A DNA stretch of 21,281 nucleotides from an uncultured Sphingomonadales bacterium (GCA_903828025.1 CAIKKO010000197.1:1-21281), one strand, 5' to 3'; shown: positions 1 through 7,469, counted from the first letter of the stretch. Notes: a model not told the origin generated them from the sequence alone. Numbers and translations are program-made.

Positions 1-9
1 CCACCCCAA

Positions 10-41
10 CCCCTCCCGCAAGCGGGAGGGGCTTTGCGTTT
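10..41 (+). terminator. Rho-independent terminator of an upstream gene
   Basis: A perfect 10-bp inverted repeat (CCCCTCCCGC at 10-19, GCGGGAGGGG at 22-31) with a very tight loop is followed by CTTTGCGTTT. It lies before the first gene of the window and probably ends transcription of a gene just outside it. The T-tract is interrupted, so termination may be partial. Confidence 0.7.
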
Positions 42-61
42 GAATTCAGGAGAGAAATGCC

Positions 62-844
62 ATGAAGCTTGATAGTTCGGTTGCCGCGGTCGTGACCGGT
101 GGCGCGTCTGGTCTGGGTGCCGCCACGGCGCGGGCGCTGGCCGCGAAGGGCGTGAAGGTCGCGATTTTCGATCTGCAGAAGGACAAGGGCGAGGCGCTCG
201 CGGCTGAGATCGGCGGCGTGTTCTGCGAAGTGAACGTGACCTCGGACGAGAGCGTGGACGCGGGCTTTGCCAAGGCGCGTGCGGCCAACGGGCAGGAGCG
301 CATTCTGGTGAACTGCGCTGGCACCGGCAACGCGATCAAGACCGCGAGCCGCAGCAAGGAAGACGGCTCGATCAAGCACTTCCCGCTGGAGGCGTTCAAC
401 TGGCTGATCCAGATCAACCTCGTCGGCACGTTCCGCTGCATCGCCAAATCGGCGGCGGGGATGCTGACTTTGGAGCCGATGGCAGACGGCGAGCGCGGCG
501 CGATGGTCAATACCGCGTCGGTCGCGGCGGAAGATGGCCAGATCGGGCAGGCGGCGTACTCCGCTTCGAAGGGCGGCGTTGTCGGCATGACTTTGCCGAT
601 TGCGCGCGATCTGATGGGCGAGGGCATTCGCGTCAACACGATCCTGCCGGGCATTTTCGATACCCCGCTGCTGGCGGGTGCGCCGCAGAACGTGCGCGAT
701 GCGCTCTCGGCTTCGGTGCCGTTCCCCAAGCGGCTCGGCCAGCCGGAGGAATATGCACAGCTCGCGCTGACGATGATCGAGTGCGGCTATTTCAACGGTG
801 AGGACGTGCGGCTTGACGGCGCGATCCGCATGGCGCCCAGGTAA
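62..844 (+). CDS. SDR-family 3-hydroxyacyl-CoA dehydrogenase-like protein (HSD17B10-like)
   Basis: 260-residue classical short-chain dehydrogenase, normal length for the family. The Rossmann nucleotide-binding motif TGGASGLG is at residues 12-19. Asp37 after the second beta strand favours NAD(H) over NADP(H). NCAG is at 84-87, and the catalytic residues Asn119, Ser153, Tyr166 and Lys170 (YSASK) are all present. The overall sequence resembles type-2 3-hydroxyacyl-CoA dehydrogenase (HSD17B10), so oxidation of a 3-hydroxyacyl-CoA or similar alcohol is likely. The protein should be cytosolic. The ATG is preceded by AGGAGA at 48-53. The next gene, an enoyl-CoA hydratase-like protein, starts 18 nt downstream, which supports a joint role in beta-oxidation-type chemistry. 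The family assignment is firm; the substrate is inference. Confidence 0.88.
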   Translation: MKLDSSVAAVVTGGASGLGAATARALAAKGVKVAIFDLQKDKGEALAAEIGGVFCEVNVTSDESVDAGFAKARAANGQERILVNCAGTGNAIKTASRSKEDGSIKHFPLEAFNWLIQINLVGTFRCIAKSAAGMLTLEPMADGERGAMVNTASVAAEDGQIGQAAYSASKGGVVGMTLPIARDLMGEGIRVNTILPGIFDTPLLAGAPQNVRDALSASVPFPKRLGQPEEYAQLALTMIECGYFNGEDVRLDGAIRMAPR

Positions 845-862
845 TTGGGGGAGGGAGCCGAA

Positions 863-1735
863 ATGGCCGAATACACGCAGATCCTGCTCGATGTGGCTGA
901 CGGCGTCGCGACGCTGACGCTCAATCGCCCGCACAAGATGAACGCCTATACGCGCACGATGATGGCCGAAATCGTCGACGCGTTCGACCGCACCGATGCC
1001 GACGACAGCGTGCGCGCGGTGATCGTGACCGGGGCGGGCGACCGCGCGTTTTGCGCAGGTGCGGACCTGACGCCCGATGACGGGGCGCGGCCGTTCTCCG
1101 ATCCGACCGAAGTGGCGGACCTTTCCGATCCCAAAGTGCGCGACAGCGGCGGGCTGTGCACCTTGCGCATTTTCCAGTCGAAGAAGCCGGTGATCGGCGC
1201 GATCAACGGCGCGGCTGTCGGCATTGGCGCGACGATGCAGCTGCCGATGGATTTCCGGCTGGCCAGCACCTCGGCGCGCTTCGGCTTCGTGTTTGCGCGG
1301 CGCGGGATCGTGCCCGAGGCGGCGTCGAGCTGGTTCCTGCCGCGCCTTGTCGGCATGAGCCAGGCGCTGGAATGGTGCATGACCGGCCGCGTGTTCGGCG
1401 CGGAGGAAGCGCTGAACGGCGGGCTGGTGCGCTCGCTCCACGCGCCTGCGGATCTGCTGCCCGCCGCCCATGCGCTGGCGCGCGAGATTGTCGACAACAC
1501 CAGCGCGGTCTCGGTGGCGATGACGCGCGCGATGCTGTGGCGCAATTCGGCGACGCCGGACCCGATGTTTGCCCACCGGGTGGACAGCCGCGCGATCTAC
1601 CAGCTCTCACGCGGGGCGGATGCGAAGGAAGGTGTGGCCAGTTTTCTGGAAAAACGCCCGCCCAGCTACCCCGGCCGCGTTTCTTCGGATATGCCGTCGT
1701 TTTACCCGTGGTGGGATGAACCGGGTTGGGCATGA
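863..1735 (+). CDS. Enoyl-CoA hydratase/isomerase (crotonase) family protein
   Basis: 290-residue crotonase fold. The first oxyanion-hole element FCAGADL is at residues 63-69, and the second (NGAAVGIG) at 115-122. By hand alignment to mitochondrial enoyl-CoA hydratase, the two hydratase glutamates are replaced by Thr124 and Phe144. A glutamate is present instead at 152 (VPEAASSW), the position used by delta3,delta2-enoyl-CoA isomerases of the ECI2 type. Isomerase-like or other crotonase chemistry is therefore at least as likely as simple hydration. An in-frame TTG directly after the preceding stop at 845 is possible, but the ATG at 863 with GGGGAGGGAG about 8 nt upstream is better. The stop overlaps the ATG of the following TetR gene (ATGA), so the two are probably translated together. 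Confidence 0.87.
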   Translation: MAEYTQILLDVADGVATLTLNRPHKMNAYTRTMMAEIVDAFDRTDADDSVRAVIVTGAGDRAFCAGADLTPDDGARPFSDPTEVADLSDPKVRDSGGLCTLRIFQSKKPVIGAINGAAVGIGATMQLPMDFRLASTSARFGFVFARRGIVPEAASSWFLPRLVGMSQALEWCMTGRVFGAEEALNGGLVRSLHAPADLLPAAHALAREIVDNTSAVSVAMTRAMLWRNSATPDPMFAHRVDSRAIYQLSRGADAKEGVASFLEKRPPSYPGRVSSDMPSFYPWWDEPGWA

Positions 1736-2379
1736 AAGAGCAGTCGACATTGGCCGAAGATACCGGTGCCCCCGAGCAGGCAGGCGCGCGCGAGTTGCTG
1801 CTGGAAACCGCCTCGCAGATCATGCGTGAGGGCGATCAGGTCGATATCTCGCTGTCCGAACTTTCGCTGCGTTCGGGGCTCAATTCGGCGCTGGTGAAAT
1901 ACTACTTCGGCAACAAGGCGGGCCTGCTGAAGGAACTGCTCGACCGCGACATGGTGGCGATCATCAAGTCGGTCGAGGCGCTGCTCGCCAAAGATGCGAT
2001 GAGCCCGGAGGCCAAGCTGCGGCTGCATATCGCGCGCTGCATAGATACCTATTTCGCGTTCCCCTACCTCAACCGGCTGCTGATGCGGCTGGTGCGCGAT
2101 TGCGATCCGCTTGAGGCCAAACGCATTGCCGACAAGTATCTCCTGCCGCTCAACAAAGCCTATGAGCGGCTGATCAGCGCGGGGGTGAAAGCCGGTGTGT
2201 TCCGCCCGATCGACCCGCAGCTGTTCTATTTCACCGTAACCGGCGCGGCGGACCGGTTCTTCTCCGCGCGGCTGGTGCTGCGGCATTGCTTCGATCAGGA
2301 TACGCTGACCGAGGAACTGCGCGACCGCTACCGCGAGCATACGGTAGACTTCATCATGGCGGGTATTCTGGCCCGGTGA
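1732..2379 (+). CDS. TetR/AcrR-family transcriptional regulator
   Basis: 215 residues. The N-terminal helix-turn-helix lies at about residues 38-62, with the typical pattern of TetR proteins (SLSELSLRSGL followed by VKYYFGNKAGLL). The ligand-binding helical domain follows, and a FFSARLVLRH segment near the end resembles the C-terminal TetR dimerisation region. It starts at an ATG overlapping the crotonase stop (ATGA), so it belongs to the same operon and may repress it in response to an acyl-CoA or related effector. That ligand is inference from context only. An upstream in-frame TTG at 1726 adds two residues and has less support. Confidence 0.88.
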   Translation: MKEQSTLAEDTGAPEQAGARELLLETASQIMREGDQVDISLSELSLRSGLNSALVKYYFGNKAGLLKELLDRDMVAIIKSVEALLAKDAMSPEAKLRLHIARCIDTYFAFPYLNRLLMRLVRDCDPLEAKRIADKYLLPLNKAYERLISAGVKAGVFRPIDPQLFYFTVTGAADRFFSARLVLRHCFDQDTLTEELRDRYREHTVDFIMAGILAR

Positions 2380-2397
2380 GGGGCAACTGTCCTTTTG

Positions 2398-2426
2398 CTT
2401 GCGCACGGCGCTGGCTGGCCTAGAAA
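2398..2426 (+). promoter_or_regulatory. Candidate promoter for the MarR-FAH gene pair
   Basis: CTTGCG (2398-2403) and TAGAAA (2421-2426) are separated by 17 nt, a plausible sigma-70-type pair in the 53-nt gap before the MarR gene. Transcription would begin about at the ATG (2433). No Shine-Dalgarno sequence is visible there, so the mRNA could be leaderless. The match to consensus is weak. Confidence 0.25.
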
Positions 2427-2432
2427 CAAGCG

Positions 2433-2891
2433 ATGTCCGACGCGCAAACTAGGCTGTCCGATTTCATTCCCTATCGCATGGCGATCACCTCGAATGCGGT
2501 CAGCGGTCTGATATCGGGCGAGTATCACAGCGAATTCGGGCTCAAGATTCCCGAATGGCGGATCATGGCGGTGCTGGGCGATGCCGGGCCGCTGACCCAG
2601 CGCGATCTGGTCGGGGCCACGCTGATGGACAAAGTCGCGGTCAACCGCGCGTGCAAGGCGCTGGAGGAGCGGGCGCTGGTCGCGCGCAGCCCGAACGCGG
2701 CGGATGGCCGTTCGCACCACCTCGAACTCACCGGGGGCGGGCGGGCGATGTATGACCAGATCTGGCCGAATGCGTTCGCGACCTATGAAAAGATCTTCGC
2801 GGCGCTCAGCCCGAGCGAAACCCAGAAACTGCGTGTCCTGCTCGACAAATTGCTCGCAGCGGTGCGCACCATCGAAGGCGAACCGACATGA
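2433..2891 (+). CDS. MarR-family transcriptional regulator
   Basis: 152 residues, normal length for MarR. A winged helix-turn-helix spans about residues 40-105: IPEWRIMAVL, then LTQRDLVG, the recognition helix VAVNRACKALEERALV, and a wing carrying the hallmark DGR at 91-93. Flanking helices would form the dimer interface. MarR proteins usually sense small aromatic or lipophilic acids and regulate adjacent genes. Its stop overlaps the ATG of the FAH-family gene (ATGA), so the regulator and enzyme are translationally coupled and control of that enzyme is likely. No ribosome-binding site is evident upstream. Confidence 0.9.
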   Translation: MSDAQTRLSDFIPYRMAITSNAVSGLISGEYHSEFGLKIPEWRIMAVLGDAGPLTQRDLVGATLMDKVAVNRACKALEERALVARSPNAADGRSHHLELTGGGRAMYDQIWPNAFATYEKIFAALSPSETQKLRVLLDKLLAAVRTIEGEPT

Positions 2892-3895
2892 AACTAGCGA
2901 GCCTGCCGCAGCTGCGTGATGGCCGATTGATCGTCGTTTCCGATGATCTGGCGTGGTATGCCGATGCCGATCACATCGTGCCGACGATGCAGGGGCTGCT
3001 CGACGAGTGGGACCGCCATGCGCCCTATCTCGCGGCGCTCTCGGTCGAGCTGGAGCACGAGGCGATCCCGCGCAAGCGCTTCCATGAGCGTGAGGCCGCC
3101 GCGCCGCTGCCGCGCGCGTACCAGTGGGCCGATGGCAGCGCTTACGTCAACCATGTGGAACTGGTGCGCAAGGCGCGCGGGGCGGAATTGCCGGCCAGTT
3201 TCCTCACCGATCCGCTGATGTACCAGGGCGGCAGCGACGATCTGCGCGGCGCGCGCGATCCGATCACGCTGGCCGACGAGCGCTGGGATTGCGATCTGGA
3301 GGCCGAAATCGTGGTGGTGACCGGCGACGTGCCGCAGGGCGTGTCGGCGGCCGAGGCGCTTGGCCACATCCGGCTGATCGGGCTGGTCAACGATGTCTCG
3401 CTGCGCGGTCTGATCCCGGACGAACTCGCCAAAGGGTTCGGTTTCGTCCAGTCCAAACCCGCAAGCCATTTCTCGCCGGTGTTTGCAACGCCGGACAGCC
3501 TCGGGCCCGCGTGGGGGGGGGGCAAGCTCAGCCTGCCGCTGCATATTGATGTCAACGGGCGGCCATTCGGGCGGCTGGCGGCGGGCGAGGACATGACGTT
3601 CGATTTCGGCCAGCTGATCGCGCACCTGGCCAAGACGCGGCGGATCGGCGCGGGGACGATCATCGGTTCGGGCACGGTTTCGAACCGCGATGGCGATAGC
3701 GCCATGGGCCGTCCGGTGCGCGAAGGCGGGCGCGGCTATGCCTGCATTGCCGAGCAGCGCATGGTCGAAACCATCCGCAGCGGCGCGCCGGTCACGCCGT
3801 TCCTGAAATATGGCGACACGGTGCGGATCACGGCCAAGGATGCCAAGGGGCACAGCGTGTTCGGCGCGATCGAGCAAGAGGTGGTTGCGGCGTAA
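2888..3895 (+). CDS. Fumarylacetoacetate hydrolase (FAH) family protein
   Basis: 335 residues, cytosolic. The C-terminal FAH domain begins near residue 85. The expected divalent-metal ligands are visible as the Glu138-x-Glu140 pair (DLEAE) and Asp169 (LVNDVS), probably with Asp108 as the fourth. A KPASHF motif around 190-195 and the SGTVSNRDG segment further on are also typical. The N-terminal part looks like the FAH N-terminal accessory domain. Members cleave C-C bonds of acylpyruvates or hydrate 2-keto-enoic acids in aromatic and amino acid breakdown; which one applies here cannot be read. It is coupled to the preceding MarR gene by a 4-nt overlap. The coding sequence contains a run of ten G (3513-3522) encoding Trp-Gly-Gly-Gly. 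The reading frame is intact on both sides. Confidence 0.87.
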   Translation: MKLASLPQLRDGRLIVVSDDLAWYADADHIVPTMQGLLDEWDRHAPYLAALSVELEHEAIPRKRFHEREAAAPLPRAYQWADGSAYVNHVELVRKARGAELPASFLTDPLMYQGGSDDLRGARDPITLADERWDCDLEAEIVVVTGDVPQGVSAAEALGHIRLIGLVNDVSLRGLIPDELAKGFGFVQSKPASHFSPVFATPDSLGPAWGGGKLSLPLHIDVNGRPFGRLAAGEDMTFDFGQLIAHLAKTRRIGAGTIIGSGTVSNRDGDSAMGRPVREGGRGYACIAEQRMVETIRSGAPVTPFLKYGDTVRITAKDAKGHSVFGAIEQEVVAA

Positions 3896-3899
3896 CGGG

Positions 3900-4037
3900 A
3901 AGTACCCCTCCGTCAGCCCTGCGGGCTGACACCTCCCCATTTGCACTGCGTGAAAATGGGGAGGAACGATAAGACCCTCCCCATTTTGGCGCAGCCCAAA
4001 TGGGGGGGTGGCCTGCCGAAGGCAGGTCGGAGGGGTA
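3900..4037. repeat. Intergenic palindromic element with two cores
   Basis: Outer inverted ends are TACCCCTCC (3903-3911) and GGAGGGGTA (4029-4037). Inside are a perfect 8-bp hairpin GTCAGCCC/GGGCTGAC (3912-3930), a perfect 11-bp hairpin CCTCCCCATTT/AAATGGGGAGG (3932-3964), a 10-nt spacer, a second core CCCCATTT/AAATGGGG (3979-4005), and a 6-bp hairpin CCTGCC/GGCAGG (4012-4026). The left end shares AAGTACCCCTCCG with the element at 19895. It sits between the convergent ends of the FAH gene and tadC, 4 nt after the FAH stop, and could act as a two-way terminator or mRNA 3' end protector. No coding gene lies in this gap. Confidence 0.85.
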
Positions 4038-4047
4038 GCCTCATTCC

Positions 4048-5058
4048 TTACGTCTTCCGGTTGAGGAAGTTGTCGCTGATCGAGCAGGCTGCGGGCCCGA
4101 GGATCACGACGAACAGTGTCGGCAGGATGAACAGGATCAGCGGGATCGTCATGATCGCGGGGAGGCGCGCGGCCTTTTCTTCGGCGCGCATCATGCGCTC
4201 GTTGCGGAATTCGGCCGAAAGCACGCGCAGCGCCGAGGCGAGCGGCGTACCGTAGCGTTCGGTCTGGATCATGGTGGTGACCACGCCCTTCACCGAATCG
4301 AGATTGACCCGGTAGGCGAGGTTTTCGAACGCCTGGCGCCGCTCGGTCAGGAACGACAGCTCGATCGCGGTGAGCGCGAATTCATCGCCAAGCTCGGGAT
4401 AAGCGCGGCCCAGTTCGCGCGCGACGCGGCCGAAAGCGGCGTCGACGGTGAGGCCCGCTTCGGCGCAGATCACCAGCAGGTCGAGCGCATCGGGCAGGCC
4501 CTTGCGGATTTCCTTGGTGCGCTTGCCGACGATGTTGGTGATCCACAAGTCCGGGCCCTTGTAGCCGAGCCCGACGCTGGCGGCGAACAGGCCGAACTGC
4601 TTGTAGGCGGGCCAGGTGGGGAAGTAGTTCACCCAGTAGATCAGGATGCCGAAAATCGAGCCGAGCACGATCGGCCCGATCATCCGGGCCAGCACGACCG
4701 CGACCGCCCATTCCTTCTTGCGGATGCCGGCCTGCGCCAGCTTCTGCTGGATGACCTTAAGTTGGCTGTCCTGCAGCACCTTGAGCGATTCAAGGAAGGT
4801 CTTGATCGAATCCGTGGTTTCGTTGCGCCGCACGATGCTCTGGCGCTTTTTGGCGGTGGCGGTGACAATACCGGCCTTGAGCTGATCGCGCCGGTCGTTG
4901 AGCGCCTTGACCCGCTTGGCCATCGGATCGCGCACCGTGATCGCGGCATAGATCGCGAGCATGACGGCAGCGGCGGCGATCCCCATGAGGATCGAGCCGG
5001 CGAAAATGACATCGACGCCGAGGAGCGTGGGGCCGTGCGGGGTGGCGGGATCTTGCAT
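4048..5058 (-). CDS. tadC: Tad pilus inner-membrane platform protein TadC (CpaH)
   Basis: 336 residues with the type II secretion F (T2SSF) domain at about 186-310, opening with GLPDALDLLVICAEAGLTVD, typical of TadC. Predicted membrane segments lie near 17-41, 120-143, 152-170 and 300-325. A basic, helical cytoplasmic stretch follows the first segment. With TadB it forms the inner-membrane platform through which the motor ATPase drives Flp pilin assembly. It is the last gene of the operon, starting 20 nt after tadB. The FATP-like name is not used here; assignment as TadC over TadB rests on length, position and the AEAGLTVDAAF signature. Confidence 0.9.
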   Translation of the reverse strand: MQDPATPHGPTLLGVDVIFAGSILMGIAAAAVMLAIYAAITVRDPMAKRVKALNDRRDQLKAGIVTATAKKRQSIVRRNETTDSIKTFLESLKVLQDSQLKVIQQKLAQAGIRKKEWAVAVVLARMIGPIVLGSIFGILIYWVNYFPTWPAYKQFGLFAASVGLGYKGPDLWITNIVGKRTKEIRKGLPDALDLLVICAEAGLTVDAAFGRVARELGRAYPELGDEFALTAIELSFLTERRQAFENLAYRVNLDSVKGVVTTMIQTERYGTPLASALRVLSAEFRNERMMRAEEKAARLPAIMTIPLILFILPTLFVVILGPAACSISDNFLNRKT

Positions 5059-5078
5059 GGTGGTTTCTCGCTTCCCGC

Positions 5079-6050
5079 TCAGATTTCGAAGCTGACCATC
5101 TGGGCCATGATGTAGGCGCCGATGCCAAGCCAGGTCAGACCGCCGAGCCCGGCGATGATCAGGCGCTCATCGACGAAGAACTGGCCGAGATAGCGAGGGT
5201 TGATGGAATAGATCAGCGCAAACACGATGAACGGCAGCGAGCCCACGATATAGGCCGAGGCCTTGGATTCGGAGCTCATCGCCGCGATCTTGAGCTTCAT
5301 TTGCGCGCGCTTGCGCAGCACGTCGGCGAGGTTGGCGAGCGTTTCAGCGAGGTTGCCGCCGGTCTCGCGCTGGATCGCGAGCGTGATGCAGAAAAAGCTG
5401 AATTCGGCCATGTCGAGCCGATTGGCGGTTTCGACCAGCGCTTCGTCCATCGAGCGGCCGACTTTCATCCGGTCGGTCACCAGTTTGAACTCCTCGCCGA
5501 TCGGGCCGGGCAGTTCGTGCGCGACCACGCTGATCGTCTCGGTGATCGGCAGGCCCGAACGCAGACCGCGCACGAGCAGTTCGAGCGCATCGGGGAACTT
5601 GGCGACAAAGGCCCTGGCGCGCTTCTTGATCGCGCTGCCGACCATGTAGTGCGGGATGCCCGCACCGACGAACAAGCCCGCGCCAATCCCGAGCAACAGC
5701 GAGCCGGACTTGAGGATCACCAGCGCGGCCACGACCACGAACAGGCCGATCGAGACATAGAGATACTGCGTCAGCGTCCAGCCCTTGCCGGTCTTGTGCA
5801 GGCGCAGCGCGAGCGCCTCGACCCGCGAGCCCGATCCGGCCTTGCGGTAATGCGTCGGCTTGCGATTGGCGACTGCCTTGCGGTACTGCGCCTCGACCTT
5901 GTCGTCCGCGCTTTCCGAGTGGCGAAACCGCACGGCCTGGAGGCGGCGCGCGCTTTCCTTGCCCGCCGACGGGCCGGAGAGCGCGGCATAGCCGAGGATC
6001 AGGACCACGATGGCCCCCGTACCCAGAATCAGCAGTTGCATCACGTTCAT
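5079..6050 (-). CDS. tadB: Tad pilus inner-membrane platform protein TadB (CpaG)
   Basis: 323 residues. An N-terminal membrane helix (about 5-25) is followed by a basic cytoplasmic linker, two closely spaced helices (about 96-136), a T2SSF domain at about 150-280 (KFPDALELLVRGLRSGLPI), and C-terminal hydrophobic segments. This is the partner of TadC in the inner-membrane platform of the Tad pilus. The ATG at 6050 is used; an ATG three codons in is also possible. Only about 80 nt separate it from cpaE, where a cpaF/tadA motor ATPase gene of over 1 kb is usually found. Confidence 0.9.
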   Translation of the reverse strand: MNVMQLLILGTGAIVVLILGYAALSGPSAGKESARRLQAVRFRHSESADDKVEAQYRKAVANRKPTHYRKAGSGSRVEALALRLHKTGKGWTLTQYLYVSIGLFVVVAALVILKSGSLLLGIGAGLFVGAGIPHYMVGSAIKKRARAFVAKFPDALELLVRGLRSGLPITETISVVAHELPGPIGEEFKLVTDRMKVGRSMDEALVETANRLDMAEFSFFCITLAIQRETGGNLAETLANLADVLRKRAQMKLKIAAMSSESKASAYIVGSLPFIVFALIYSINPRYLGQFFVDERLIIAGLGGLTWLGIGAYIMAQMVSFEI

Positions 6051-6087
6051 CGGGCTATCCTGCCTGGTCTGCTAAAGTGCCGGAAAC

Positions 6088-6106
6088 GGCGCGGGGGTGC
6101 CGCGCC
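6088..6106 (-). other. Hairpin in the cpaE-tadB gap
   Basis: A perfect 7-bp inverted repeat, GGCGCGG (6088-6094) and CCGCGCC (6100-6106), has a 5-nt loop and lies between the cpaE stop and the tadB start. There is no T-tract on the minus strand, so a simple terminator is unlikely. It could be an mRNA processing or stability structure. Confidence 0.45.
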
Positions 6107-6129
6107 GATCCCGCCATCGTACCCCAAAA

Positions 6130-7458
6130 TCACACCGGAGTGCCTGCCTTCGGCTTGCCGGAGGGAAGCATCTTCTTGAAATCGAACTTGCCGAGCAGCG
6201 AGGTCTTGGCGCCCGGCGCGGCATCGGGCTTGGCCTTGGCACCCGCCTTTGCCTTGTCCTTGCCCTTGCCCTTGATGTCGATCGGGATGCCGTCGGTGCC
6301 GCTGGCAATGATCACGCCGCCCAGATCGCGGATCGCCGTGCCCGCCTTGGTCGAGCGGTTGGCCGCAACGAACGTCTGGCCGAGCCGCGCCGCGTTGGCG
6401 GCGGCCTTGATGTCATAAGGCACGGTGTAGTTGATCTTGCGCTCGATCGAGGCTTCGAAGTCTGACCGGCTGATTTCGCCCACGCCCGAATGGACTTTGT
6501 TGGCGACGACCAGCGTTTCGGCATGCTTGGCGTTGGACTTGAGCCACGAGAGCAGGCGGATCGCATCGCGCGCGCCGGCCAGCGTGAGTTCGGTGACCAC
6601 GACGACCACGTTCACGTCCGCCAGCAGATGCGGGAAGTTGATCAGCATGTTGCGCGGCAGATCAATCATGGTCATTTCGAACGCGTGGCGGAATTCCTCC
6701 TCCAGCTGCACGAACGCGCTGCCATCGGTCATCAGCGGCGAGCTGATCGGCGCTTCGGCAGAGAGGATCGCGAGATTGTCGTTGGCGCGGATCATCGCGC
6801 GTTCGATGAAAAGGCCGTCGATGCGGCTCGGGTTGTCGATCGCGTCGGTCAGGCCGCGGCCGGGCTCGAGATCGAGCGTCAGCGCGCCGGTGCCGAAGTG
6901 CACGTCAAGATCGAGCAGCGCGGTCGGCAGGCGGTGATCGCTGCTGAACAGCCACGCCAGCGAAGTGGCGATGGTCGAAGCGCCAACCCCGCCGCGCGTG
7001 CCGACCACGGCGGTCGAGACATGGCGCTTGACGGCGGCCCCGTCAGCCGACTTGGGCGCGGCGAAGATGGATTGCGCCTGCACCACGGCATCGCGCACTT
7101 GCCCCGGGGTGAGCGGCTTGAGCAGATAGTCCTGGATGCCCGAGGCGAGCAGATCGCGGTAAAGCCGCACGTCGTTGACCTGACCCACCGCGATCACGAC
7201 CGTGCCGGGCTCGCACACTTCGGCGAGCGCGTTGATATCGCTCAGCGGATCGCCGCTTTCCGAAAGGTCGACCATGAGGATGGCCGGGCTGGCCGCGATC
7301 GACAGCGACTGGATCGCGTTGCGCAGGCCGCCCTTGTTGCACTTCTCCGGCTGCCAGCCCATGTCGACCGTGACCGGACGCAGCACGTCGAGCGCGGCGT
7401 CGTCGCACATGAAGGCCGCGAACATGTCACGATTGCCGCTTTTCCAGGTCGCACTCAT
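6130..7458 (-). CDS. cpaE: Tad pilus assembly protein CpaE (TadZ), ParA/MinD-like
   Basis: 442 residues. The N-terminal 130 residues look like a response-regulator-type (REC-like) pseudo-receiver, with VDLSESGDPL and a YLLKPL segment. A ParA/MinD-type ATPase domain follows from about 148. Its P-loop, GTRGGVGAST at 153-162, lacks the usual lysine, as is common in CpaE/TadZ proteins. DLDVHFG at 183-189 fits the next motif. The C-terminal tail from about 392 is lysine- and alanine-rich and very basic. The family helps place the Tad machine at the cell pole. The ATG at 7458 is chosen over the adjacent GTG at 7461 because GGGAG lies 7 nt upstream of it. The next expected gene, cpaF, is missing. 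Confidence 0.9.
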   Translation of the reverse strand: MSATWKSGNRDMFAAFMCDDAALDVLRPVTVDMGWQPEKCNKGGLRNAIQSLSIAASPAILMVDLSESGDPLSDINALAEVCEPGTVVIAVGQVNDVRLYRDLLASGIQDYLLKPLTPGQVRDAVVQAQSIFAAPKSADGAAVKRHVSTAVVGTRGGVGASTIATSLAWLFSSDHRLPTALLDLDVHFGTGALTLDLEPGRGLTDAIDNPSRIDGLFIERAMIRANDNLAILSAEAPISSPLMTDGSAFVQLEEEFRHAFEMTMIDLPRNMLINFPHLLADVNVVVVVTELTLAGARDAIRLLSWLKSNAKHAETLVVANKVHSGVGEISRSDFEASIERKINYTVPYDIKAAANAARLGQTFVAANRSTKAGTAIRDLGGVIIASGTDGIPIDIKGKGKDKAKAGAKAKPDAAPGAKTSLLGKFDFKKMLPSGKPKAGTPV

Positions 7459-7469
7459 CACTTAACTCC

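Noticed and set aside
42..47. GAATTC near the left end and again at the last six bases, suggesting a cloned EcoRI fragment
   Set aside because: GAATTC also occurs internally near 4378, and the left site is not at the window edge. The positions look coincidental.
3900..4037. CRISPR array or tRNA-like structure
   Set aside because: There is no regular repeat-spacer pattern and no cloverleaf; the region is a nested inverted-repeat element.
6130..7458. CpaE as an inactivated ATPase because its P-loop lacks lysine
   Set aside because: Degenerate P-loops are common in the CpaE/TadZ family, so this is not evidence of damage.
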